Source of the DNA: Parelaphostrongylus tenuis
Taxonomy: Eukaryota > Nematoda > Chromadorea > Rhabditida > Metastrongylidae
Direction: 5' to 3'
Assembly (NCBI GenBank): GCA_019055375.1
Contig: JAHQIW010000666.1
Location: forward strand, 1 to 64,000
DNA: 64,000 bases
Shown here in pieces: positions 43,232 through 53,213 of the stretch. The notes beneath the pieces are model-generated. The model saw only the letters and a program-made list of their open reading frames with translations, was not told the DNA's origin and did not search any database. The stretch's first letter is position 1. Each line of letters opens with the position of its first letter. The translations under genes and the position numbers were made by a program.

Positions 43232-43419
43232 GCAACTTCGTAGATGCATAAAAGCCAAATTTGTTCACTGATATAATTATTGATCAAACAGACATAATAA
43301 TCCTCCAAATGAATGAATTTATTTGTTTATGCAGTGTTTCTTTTTTGTTGAAAGACCTAAAAAAAATTATCGGAACTTTTTGCGTACCGTGTAAATATAT
43401 ATGTGAATCTATAGGCGTA

Positions 43420-43505
43420 TATAATACATATATATATATATATTTTATATTTGTTATATAATATATCATAAATATGTTATATATTTAATATATCATATAC
43501 ATTCA
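43420..43505. repeat. AT microsatellite and AT-rich tract
   Basis: TATATATATA at 43429-43442, followed by ATATAT-rich sequence. Just downstream, CTGATTTCATTCGCTG is present twice (43538 and 43558). Confidence 0.7.
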
Positions 43506-44454
43506 CGGTTCTTTGTGATTATGATGACAAATAAAAAACTGATTTCATTCGCTGAACCTGATTTCATTCGCTGGATGGAAACATTTCAAAAGAATGCAGG
43601 CAACCGTTCGAAAGGATAAATTTATGATTACAGTCCCACGTTACTGGTTTTTTGAAACACCATTTCATAACGCTGTAACATTCAAAAAATCACCTTTCAT
43701 AAAACCACGTGTTTTTTCTCTTATCTCGCTTATATTTCGCTAGACAAAACTCCTTCCCTAAAGTGCTATTATTGAAACTGTAGCGGAAGCTTCAAAAAAG
43801 TCACAAATGTGTCTGCTTTTCGTAAAGCTCTTTCTGACCTTTTGATCTCTTTTGCTCCTTTGATTTGTACTTTGAACCTCGACGGACAGAGCTCCTTCTT
43901 TAGACTATTTGTAATCATTTAACAGCGTAGTGTCTTATGATTCTAGTAACGTGCTCAACTTCTGAAATTATGACTTGGCAGGGAAAATAAGATTGAGTTT
44001 CAAATTTTCGGCAGGTTGTTTACTAGATATTCGACAAGGCGACGGCCGTGGCAGAGACGTGGCAAGGCGGGGCGAAGCGGAACTCGAAATATTGCTGTTC
44101 AATTGGGAATTTTTCCACCGCTTTGAAAGACACTGAAGATAAAGCGATTGATCAAGATACTGCGAGAATTTCTCTACACATTGATATGCTTATCGGGATC
44201 TGGATGCTTCACTGTTGTGTAGAGGCGTTTTGAAAAACCGACGTCGTGCGGCCGTAGCCTCAAGTCTCGGCTTTCCAGCGGTCCCTAAAACTTCTATGAA
44301 GTTCCTTCATCAATCACTTTGAAGGAGCGCCACAGTGATTGCTGCACCGTACGTCGAGTGAAAAATTAATCGTTGAGTACTCTATATAAAGATAGATCGC
44401 CGAGCTGACTGAACTCAAAAGCTCCGTGCAACTTGCGAGGCTGTAAGACCGAAC
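43506..44454. other. No recognised gene
   Basis: A more GC-balanced block at 44035-44350 (GGCGACGGCCGTGGCAG onward) may be a repeat or relic. It matches nothing else in this window. Confidence 0.3.
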
Positions 44455-44550
44455 TACGTGTCTACCACTGTATAGGTGCCCATAACAGACCTCATGAAAG
44501 GCTCAAAATGCATTGTCAGATTATATATGAAATGCTGGTAAGCTCAGCTA
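44455..44550 (+). repeat. Fragment of the palindrome-arm hammerhead repeat
   Basis: GACCGAACTACGTGTCTACC, GGTGCCCATAACAGACC, GGCTCAAAATGCATTGTCAG parallel 3075-3160 (GCCGAAACACGTGTATCGG, GTGCCCATAAAAGACCGC, GGCTCAAAATAATTGTCAG). The hammerhead core itself is lost (CGAAAC reads CGAACT). Confidence 0.5.
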
Positions 44551-45969
44551 TCGTCAATCAATTTTGAAGTCTTTTCTTTGAAACACAAAGTCGAGTGACA
44601 CATATGAAGTATGTTGTGCGATCACACACAACTACTTACACACTCTAATCGGTATGGAATGCATGTCAAGTGCAAAACTTTATCTTCCTTTAGGCACTAC
44701 AAGCACTAAGAATTTTAACCAACGAAAAAACTGTAATCAGCGAGATTTAAGCTTTTGAATGATATCAAAAATCTAGAGATACTTTTCTTCATTATGATTA
44801 TGACAGATGGCAGCGAAAAACGCACCGAGCGTAAAATATAATTTTCTTTTTTACTGCTGCATTCCAATAAAATGTCCTTTTAAGAATTGAATTGCGACAT
44901 TAAAATTGTCGAGATTTTAGAAATCGAATGATTTATGAAACATGTTAGTATTCTTATGAAAATGCACTTGAACAAAGATGTATGATTAGTTGAAGGTTGC
45001 AATAAGTGTATAAATTCACTTTATGCTGACAATATTGTGAAATTCATCTTCAAACAAAATTGCAAATGCAAACACCTTTTTCCTTAGACCTAGAAAAATT
45101 TAGTGATATATGATGAACAGCGGCGCGATGCACGCTCATAATGAGATCGTTCTCAGCTTGAAAATTTGATCTTGAAGTAAGCACAACTGAATGGTCCGAT
45201 TACCGTGGACGTAAGAATTAGCAACAATTGAAAAGCGGAACATGCTATTGTGAACTTGCGGAATATCAGTAATGTTGTGGAAGATGAAGGAATTTGGTTT
45301 GTAGCATTACCGCTTTTTTACAATCACAACAACTTCTCGTTGACCTATTCTTAAAAGAGCCGCTGCCAAAAATCAAACGAAAACTAACAGCTAAGCGAGA
45401 GGCAAGAAGTTCGAGCAGCTAAATAAACTCCACCTTGATCATCAGAAATCTTGAAATATGAAAGCTCTAGCATGATATTCCGATATCTTCGACAAATATC
45501 TCTGACGTTTTCTCACCGGGAAATCTGCGAATATGGAATATCACGAAAATTTGAAATGATGAGATGAAGTGTGTGTACTTCTGCTGGGATCAGATGCTAC
45601 ACTTAAGTATTCAAATAGTGGTAGCCTAACCATTGAACACTAAGCAAATAAATAGCCATATTTGCCAAAAGCCTAAGAGTGGAACCAAACATTAAAGAAA
45701 ATTTGAAAGCGAACAACAATGTTCTTTTCATGGTGCAATACACCGAATGTCAGTCCACTGATTCAAAGCAATACTCGTTTGGCAGTAAAACTACTCAAAA
45801 TTCACCTGTCATCAGCTCAAACTCAAGACCTAAAATGACACAGATGAGGAATGCATATCGACTCAGTTTCATCCAATTCATTGAATTTTATCAGTGGTGG
45901 TTGATGATCGAGATCACCGCGAAACAAGGTGTTGGATTATCCCTTGTTTAATACTACCTTTCAATAAAT
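44551..45969. other. No recognised feature
   Basis: AT-rich. A plus-strand open frame at 45679-45951 has no recognisable motif. Confidence 0.35.
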
Positions 45970-46205
45970 CATATGAACGCCTGCGAATGCCTTAGCTTGA
46001 TTAACTTCAAGATCGTCTCGACCAACATTCGACGTCATTGATAAAGAAGACGTGATCCTCGAACAGTAGCCGAAGCAACGCGTGAGATATCTGAAGACCT
46101 TTGGAGTGATAATGCGAGGAAACGAATCAAATGTAAAGAAGTACTGGGATTTGCACAGTAGATGTGACGATAGGTCCTGTAAAAAATGGAGAAAAATATC
46201 ACACC
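45970..46205 (+). repeat. Dispersed repeat family B tail copy
   Basis: It shares CGTCTCGACCAACATTCGAC, AAAGAAGACGTGATCCTCGA, GAAGCAACGCGTGAGATATC and GCGAGGAAACGAATCAAATG with 63230-63340 and 48400-48520. Confidence 0.6.
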
Positions 46206-46312
46206 CGAACAAATTCAACTATGTGATGGCAATGAAAGACATTCGCGAACCAGTTATCCCGTTTTGTCAAATTAACTCATATTTCATAATAGGATTTTCA
46301 AGTTTTTCTTTC

Positions 46313-46600
46313 GCGTGTGACGCAGTGATGAGAGAGGCTTTGCGTCTCACACGTGGTCGGTGGTTCGGTCTCGAGATTAGAACTCATCAGGCTTCCCATT
46401 TCTTCGGGATCGATGACTATGAAACCAGACATGTCTGGAGGATAAGCAACAGTGACCTCATGCAACGATAGACTACCATGAATCATATGAACCATAGTAA
46501 CGGCCCAATTTGCATTCAATCACTTTAAACGCAGCTAAAATTGAAGAAGAATGCATGGCTCATATCTCAGGCATATCAACACCGAGAGTTTTATCTTTTT
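46313..46600 (+). repeat. tRNA-derived SINE (family A), diverged
   Basis: A-box side GTGTGACGCAGTGATGAGAG, B-box side GTGGTTCGGTCTCGAGATTA, end CACCGAGAGTTTTATC. It lies about 100 bases after a family B tail. Confidence 0.7.
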
Positions 46601-47039
46601 AGCTTCTATAGCTCTTCCTTATCCTTGTCATGTACATCAAAATCTCCCTCTGCTCGCCTTTTACTTTCTTTCTTCCACATCCCAGTCGCACCTATGCTTC
46701 GAACATCCTTCACCTAATTTTGTTGAGCGCTTTCTGGATATTTGTAAAACAGTCTGCATCTACGTCGTAATCGTTTCTTCGTATCATCTCTGCCACATTA
46801 CGACTTTGGAAAAGAGCCGCTCATCATAAACCTAGGGTTTGAAAGAAAGTGCTGGGGCACTTCAATGATTAGGAGATAACTCCCATGCGTATCATGGGAA
46901 TGTTACAGTTTCTTATGTGGAATTTTTCCACTGAAGGTCTAGTTACTATTCGTCTTTATTTCACTTTGTTGTAAGCCTCCGCCATCCAAGGATACGGTCG
47001 AAGTCCGTATTTTAATGCGTCATTAGTGAAAAGATAACT
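46601..47039. other. No recognised feature
   Basis: Pyrimidine-rich on the plus strand (46600-46790), with no motif. Confidence 0.35.
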
Positions 47040-47410
47040 TTTCACGGCGAGCTGCAGTCGATGAAATCAACGAAATTCAAGGGAAAAGACACAGCAAGTA
47101 AGGTTGCCGCTGGATGCTGGTTTCCACTCTTCTCAATGCCGGAGATCTTGACCTCGAAGATAAGCCTCGTTTAGGACGTCCGATCTGAATCGTTCGATGA
47201 AGTCAAAGAAGTATGTCAAGAGTTCACTGATTCAAAGTTGAAAAATGTTACCTCGATCAGATCCGAAACTTGGAGGACAAATGGCAGAAAGTCTAGAAAA
47301 CGATGGCTTTTATTTTGAAAAGCAATTACTCTTGGTTTTGCTTGGAATTCACGCATAAATTTTCAGTTTTTTTAAAGTGCTTCAGAATTTTCTCTCCAAC
47401 CTAATAAAAA
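47040..47410 (+). pseudogene. Mariner transposase relic, internally deleted
   Basis: The plus-strand text contains DEINEIQGK, then NAGDLDLEDKPRLGRPI (the mariner GDxxLEDKPRxGRP block after the helix-turn-helix) and, shortly after, LDQIRNLEDKWQKV and FILKSNY (the C-terminal LxxRWQKV block). The whole catalytic core is missing. ATTTTCTCTCCAACCTAATA at 47389-47408 may be the right terminal inverted repeat. Confidence 0.65.
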
Positions 47411-47947
47411 CATAAGACCGAAATCCTCTTTTGTTAATGTCGGTGCCCAGATTCATTCGTTTAATGTATTTCAAAACCCAAGTTCAGAATAAATTGTAAC
47501 GACGGATGTCTTGTGATCCATACGTGATCTCGCGAGATCGACTTTTTGGCTTAGACCAGGCACACTACTCGCTCATGTAAGACTGTCTCACTGGTCTCCA
47601 ATACTCACTGGAGGACTTCAGAACAACAAAACGGTGAGTGTTTAAAAAGGATACTTATTATGCGACTGACCTTTTAGGTATTAAATTTTGTCTGCTTGAC
47701 TTATGGAAGTGCTTGATTAAGGCGATCGTGGATCAGTTCGTCTTTTCCAGTCTTTAAAAATGGCAAAACCGCCGAGACGACAGCAAGTGTTGTACTGAAA
47801 AAATTTCAACAAACCCGTTTATGCTCATCAAGAAATAGCGAATTACTTGACGAATGTCCAGATTAATAGTTAGACGGTTTCAAAAGTATTCAATATGCAG
47901 TCGTAGTCTCCACTCAACGGCCTGTTTTTCATTGATAATTAATGGTG
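47411..47947. other. No recognised feature
   Basis: AT-rich interval between a mariner relic and a SINE. Confidence 0.35.
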
Positions 47948-48246
47948 AGAGCGCAGGCGGCGCAGTGGTTAGAGGTGCTCTGCGTCGCACACGCGGTAAG
48001 TGGTTCGATCTCGCGCTCATGGCTCACCAAGCCATCCATCCCTCCGGGGTCGGTAAATTGGTACAAGACTTGTCTCAGACTTGTCTGGGAGGATTAGCAG
48101 CAGTGACTCAGTTGAGCGGGAGACCACCGCGAGTCATTGTAAAGGCCAGATATGCATTCAATCACCTCAAAGGAAGTTAGGAATTGATGACGAATGCATG
48201 GCGCATCCCTCAGGAATTGATTAACGCCGAGAGCTTTATCCTTTAG
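47948..48246 (+). repeat. tRNA-derived SINE (family A), best-preserved copy
   Basis: The 5' part is tRNA-like: GGCGGCGCAGTGGTTAGAGG carries the A box and GTGGTTCGATCTCGCGC (48000-48016) the B box. The body includes AAGCCATCCATCCCTCCGG, GGTCGGTAAATTGGTACAAG and AATCACCTCAAAGGAAGTTA, and the end is AACGCCGAGAGCTTTATCCT. Transcription would be by RNA polymerase III; mobilisation would need a LINE partner, perhaps the RTE family. A family-B sequence follows at once. Confidence 0.85.
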
Positions 48247-48560
48247 GGCTTTGATCAATGGTGATGATGGGAATAGTGCATTGGACAATGCAGGCTGTCG
48301 CAAAGCAAGATGTCGGCTTAAACCATCATCCAGAAGCTGCCCTGTAATCACGTAGAAAAATCTCAAGCTTGGTTCTTCTCAAGAATGCAAGGAAATTCGA
48401 CGCGAAAAGACATTCATGAAGAAGACGAAAGCTTCAAGCGTCAGTTGAAGCGACACGCGAATTGTTTGAGTAGCTTTGGAACAGTCATTGCTAGAAAGCG
48501 AATCGAATGTAAGAAGTGCTGAGATCCGCACAATAGATGTGATGACGGGTCATGAAAAAA
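48247..48560 (+). repeat. Dispersed repeat family B copy
   Basis: It shares GACATTCATGAAGAAGACGA, GAAGCGACACGCGAATTGTT, AAGCGAATCGAATGTAAGAA and GATCCGCACAATAGATGTGA with copies at 45970 and 63090. Confidence 0.6.
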
Positions 48561-49780
48561 AATTCATGATGAACTATCCTGACGAATCATTGCAGTTCTT
48601 TCCTTACGTCACCCGATATCACATGTGTGACACAGTGCGGTTTCCGACACTTGTTTCATTCGATGAAATTCCTTTCATAAATCATTCAGAAAGCCTTCGA
48701 GCCTTTTCCCATTGTGGTTTCGCTCCTACACAATGACTTTACTTTTCCGTCACCAATATTGTTGAACGCTGATAGACTTGTTTGTTGGGAAAGTCAAGGG
48801 TTGAGCCAAGCTCTGGCTACATTGAGTCGTCCACCTAATAAACCTAATCACTACTACGGCTCTCACGTCTCCTACCCTTCCAAATCGGCAGATTGGCACC
48901 TGAGTTATACTAGAGAATAGAATCACTAACTAGGTACATCGATCGACCCCGTATGTCATTTTATAGATGTGTCACCTTTACGACGAATGAAGGAAGGCTA
49001 TGTTTGACGCGTCGCTCATCATTGATCAGCGCCGAACGCTTCGTCATCATCATTCATCCCTTTGAGACCCAAAATTGTGAATCTTAACTTTTAGGGCTTA
49101 GGTTTCTAAATAATTTTGATTTTAATGCTTCAAAAGTCTTCCAAGATATATATGCTTTGGGATAATTTGAGTTATTTTTGTTCATATACTGTCATTTCCA
49201 ATATTTTGTGCCCCTTATCACTGTTAACATCGTAGTGATATCACTACTTAGAAATTTCGACATTTATCTTAAATCACTGGGGAAGACTCCTTCTGGAGAA
49301 GGCAAAGTTTTTTCACTCACTTTTGAATTTCATCACACTACTTTTTATCCCATCAATTTTGCTTCCGAAATCGCTGCGGCCTCTAAAACAGTGACCGTTT
49401 GAAACATGAATGAACAATCAAAAGTTATTGCAGGTACAGAAGAGGAGCAGAGAGATTTTTTGACCCTAAGAGAAACTTTTGATTAGACAACGAAAGCAGA
49501 CTACTTTTTCTATTCTCAAAAGGAAATTCTAAATTACGATATCTTGAGAAAACTGATAAGATCAAGTTTGTGCTTCTTTTTTTCTTATGACCCCGAAAGA
49601 GGATCATAATACTTTTCCTAATACACAATTTATGATTTGTAATACTATTGAAAACCTCCGAACTGACCTTCACGCTGTAATCAGGACTGCCCGATAGAAA
49701 AATCTCTCCCTCATTTTGAAAACCGTGGAGCACTTTCATTGATTATTACCCTAATTATCAGAAATAATGTTGTAACCTTG
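48561..49780. other. No confident gene
   Basis: A minus-strand open frame at 49425-49739 starts MKVLHGFQNEGEIFLSGSPD and runs into an AAG|GTCAGT donor-like site. No partner exon was found. Confidence 0.3.
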
Positions 49781-49806
49781 AACCTAACCTAGCCTAACCT
49801 AACCTT
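49781..49806 (-). repeat. Short interstitial telomere-like tract
   Basis: AACCTAACCTAGCCTAACCT, then AACC: a degenerate version of the nematode telomere unit, about 125 bases from the hammerhead element at 49930. Confidence 0.55.
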
Positions 49807-49929
49807 ATATTGCATTCACAGATATATGTGACGAGAAAAGGTAAGCACTGGTTTTTGTTTCCACCAGGAGCTGTTTCCCTTCATGAATGTGTTTACTGGA
49901 CATATCTAATTAGTGAAATTCAAGGAATT

Positions 49930-50117
49930 GATAAGGATATTACATGTTTTGAGCCGATAGGTCTAGTGCTATATAGGCGCCTATTTCGTCCTATTGGGAC
50001 TCATCAGTCGCACCCTCCCTCGATTCCGTCGATCCCTTGAGGTGAAATAATCCTCTAAAGCAATTGAAGCTGAGTAAAAACTAGACCTATCGGCTCAAAA
50101 CATGTAATATCCTTATC
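49930..50117 (-). mobile_element. 188 bp hammerhead element with perfect 37 bp inverted ends
   Basis: The left end 49930-49966 (starts GATAAGGATATTACATG) and right end 50081-50117 (ends CATGTAATATCCTTATC) are exact reverse complements over 37 bases. The interior has the family blocks CTCCCTCGATTCCGTCGATC and AATAATCCTCTAAAGCAATT, also seen at 10960-11010. The minus strand holds a complete hammerhead. There is no coding capacity. The best-preserved member of the family. Confidence 0.8.
49966..50013 (-). ncRNA. Hammerhead ribozyme motif, intact core
   Basis: Minus strand: GTGC (stem I), GA, CTGATGA, stem II GTCCC-AATA-GGAC, GAAA, stem III TAGGCGCCTA, TATA, GCAC (stem I partner). All invariant bases of the type I hammerhead are present and all three stems can form. 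Predicted cleavage follows the AUA before GCAC. The short self-complementary stem III is typical of retroelement-borne hammerheads that may act as dimers. Confidence 0.75.
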
Positions 50118-50639
50118 AGATTAAATCATTTTGAGCGGGTCTGTAAAAAAGCGGTCGATAGCAGAGGTCAAGGAATTGAAACAAAAATATCTTATTATTG
50201 ACGAATTTCTTCATCGCTGTAGAAAGTCGATGCTCAGATCTCCGTGAATAAAGACTGCTTGATGAACAGTGAAAGATCTGAAACAGAAACTATGTTGGAA
50301 GTTGCGTCAATTTCAGTTCTAAAGCAAAAAAATGCAAAAACAGGTTATGTCGAGCATGACACGTTTCCAGCGCTTATGAAGATCCACTGCTACATTGTGT
50401 CGATTAAATCTGTTACGCTGACTAAAGTGGTGTTTTCGGCCAAAAAAATCGTGTTTTATTTTTGCTTTCTTTACTTACATTACTTAACATAAAGTGGTGT
50501 GCTGTTTAACAGTACTTTCGGTCCATTTTTCTCCTCACACCCGCTTTCCACGATGTTCTTCAAAACTTCACATGTGAATTCGAGAGCTGCCTGGAGATTT
50601 TTGATCATCTTTATGGAAGTTGTTGAGTGCTACTCGAGT
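50118..50639. other. No recognised feature
   Basis: AT-rich sequence with no supported exon. Confidence 0.35.
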
Positions 50640-51005
50640 CAGTTCTCAATCTCGAATTAGCCGGTGACATAGGTCCTTACCGCAGACAGCCACTGATCTT
50701 CGTGGATTAAAGAGAAGGTTTTTCAGGCAAATTTGCCACTTCCGCAAGATTTGGAAGCTTCGTTCGCCCGGATAGGATGGTCGAACCGGTGATCGAGCCG
50801 CATCATTCATTGACACCTTCTAGTCTTGCTCAACTCACACTCAACATAGTTCATAAATTTAGATTCTAGAGATTGCAAGGAGACTCGCTCAACTGCTATT
50901 TTGCGACGTTCAAGAGGAAGACGAGTAAAACGAATTGAACGCTAGAAGTAGTGGGATATGCGCAATGAAAAACAACAGTGTAAAGACGGATCAATAAAAT
51001 GTCTA
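50640..51005 (+). repeat. Dispersed repeat family B copy
   Basis: GCCACTGATCTTCGTGGATT (also near 34115) and GATTGCAAGGAGACTCGCTC, TTCAAGAGGAAGACGAG and GACGGATCAATAAAATG match the family at 23950-24110 and 51740-51900. GGTTCGACCATCC on the minus strand near 50782 is B-box-like. Confidence 0.55.
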
Positions 51006-51599
51006 AAAAAATTTAGTGGACTCATTATGATTCATCTGCGATACCCTATCTTAGTTATAAGCAGACTGTAGTTTTATGCCTCAAAAAACAATTTGTTGTT
51101 ATCAAGTAATCAGCCGACTGTTAATCAATGGTTGAATTCTGAATAGAATGATTCACTGCGGATTCAACTGGAATGATTCACTTATGTAGGTTTCATAAAG
51201 CGAATTTCACACTCCCCGCGTTATTTCGTTTTTTTTTCTCTCTTTATTTTGATCGTTCAAATCGATTCTAACCGGAAAATCTTTTGGTACAAAAAACGAA
51301 TCATTCTCACCATAAAAATTTCAGAGTGGCTATTGGGTTGACTACATCGTTTCAATCTTGGTCCATAGCGCAGCCGTAAAGCCGTTACTCTAAGCCACCC
51401 TATGGACTCTTTATCAGGCCGACGTTCATCTCATTCCCACAAACCTATAGTGCTGTACTCTAAATTAGTCTCTGGGGTACAATGATCTCATTTTCAATTA
51501 ACTCTATCTTCCATGTCATTCTCTCTCCTACTCTTCGTTCCAGTTACTAAATCTTCTAACTATTTGCCATTAATCTGAAATTTTCCATATTTTTTGTTA

Positions 51600-51910
51600 G
51601 TCATACACTTTAGGGAGCTGTGACCGGGTGGTTGGTGATGCATATTATCGGAAAGCGATATGCAGATTCGACCATCTCTCTGAATATTTTTTTGTAACCA
51701 ATTAACGAATACATTGCGAAACGTCCTAACTCGGGTTCCTCCGTGATTGCAAGGGGATTTACACAACCAGCATTCTACGGCATTCACGAAGAAGACAGAA
51801 TCACCATGTAGCAGTCGAATTAACCTTCCAGACGATTAGTGCGAGGAAATGAATCGAATGCTGGAAGTGCTGGTATCCGCCTAATAAATGTAATGACGGA
51901 TCGTGTAAGA
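51600..51910 (+). repeat. Dispersed repeat family B copy
   Basis: GATTGCAAGGGGATTTACAC, GGCATTCACGAAGAAGACAG, GAGGAAATGAATCGAATGCT and GTAATGACGGATCGTG are family landmarks. Confidence 0.55.
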
Positions 51911-53084
51911 TAAATATAATGAAATATAGTAGTTATACATATTATTACTTGATAGCGCATTTGTGTGAAACACTTTTGTACAAATTAGCTAATGATATGT
52001 CTTCACAGTGTTTTTTCCTAATCCGCTAAAACAAAAAAATTTTTTCGTAAACTTGTGGATTTCAGATTTTTCCGAAAAAGATCAATTAAGAAGCTAAGGA
52101 GAATTCTTAGCAAACGTAGTTCGCTCTTTTTTCTCATTTGACAGCGAAACTGCCCAAATCACTTTTTTGAACTCATCCCTGGACTAAAAGTGCTGATTAG
52201 TCTACAGCTTCTTTCGAAGCAGAAAAAAGGTCATATCAAGCCGAACCTATAGGAAAAAAGAGCCTCTCCATTGAATTGACGTCGTAATTCATTGTAAGAG
52301 ACAAATTTACATTTATTACTTCGGCAAGTTAATAAATGGAACACGATCCTTGCGACTCTTTCCAGTGAAATTAATTGACGTTGTCGCCTTTACTCTTTGA
52401 CTCTTATTGTGTTATTGCGTTTTAGTCTGCCCGTTTTTCGGAAGAATAAAATCTGACAGAAACTTTGTTTGACCAAACAAAAAAATGATATGCGGTCTCT
52501 TCATATTCAAAACAAATGTCTGTTATCAAATTCTGACGAGCAGCGGGGATTTGATTTCCTCAACAGAGCCTACAAAGCTAAAAATAAATAACAAAAGTCC
52601 ATCCAGCAAAAGCACGCTTTTACTCCAAAGGAACTCGAGCATTCGCAGTACTTTCTTACTAGAAAGCTAAAGGGCTCCGTAATGTGAATATATTATCCTA
52701 GTGATCGAAACCCAGACCTAGTGCTAATTCCAAAACTCAACGTAATTTTGAGCGACTTTGAAACGTTATTGCTGGGAATTTTTGAGATTTGAATGACACC
52801 AAAGAAAGGACGCAAAATGTTCAAATAACACCCAGCGTAGTGGGAAGCAGTCAGCTCACAAAAGAAAAACCTTCCATTTTTCTTTGATTGACTATCGTTC
52901 GCAATCGTCTTGAGTTATTGTGTCTCGTTGAGTAACAGTTTGATCATCGACCTCGGCCGGGTCAGTCGAGATACTTTAGTTCAAACAGCAGAAACTAGTT
53001 GTATCGATTGTGCGAATGATCGATTGTTCCTGGCATCGCTCAGTGGATCTGTATCGATCGGTTCACACTCTATACGATAATCCA
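51911..53084. other. No recognised gene
   Basis: AT-rich with no convincing exon or repeat match. Confidence 0.35.
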
Positions 53085-53213
53085 GATGGTGATTTGACGA
53101 TATGAGCGATGACTGTGGTCGTAGTGGCGCTTGATGACGATCGGTGCCATTCGGCGCGTAAATTTTCGATGCTTTGACTCAGCTCGCTGCTGAATGTTTC
53201 ACTACGACGTTGT
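53085..53213 (-). CDS. Candidate exon, unknown protein
   Basis: A minus-strand frame of about 43 codons: SETFSSELSQSIENLRAEWH, then RSSSSATTTTVIAHIVKSPS. It has a protein-like helical part followed by a Ser/Thr run. Bounding splice sites are not clear, and the family is not recognised. Confidence 0.2.
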
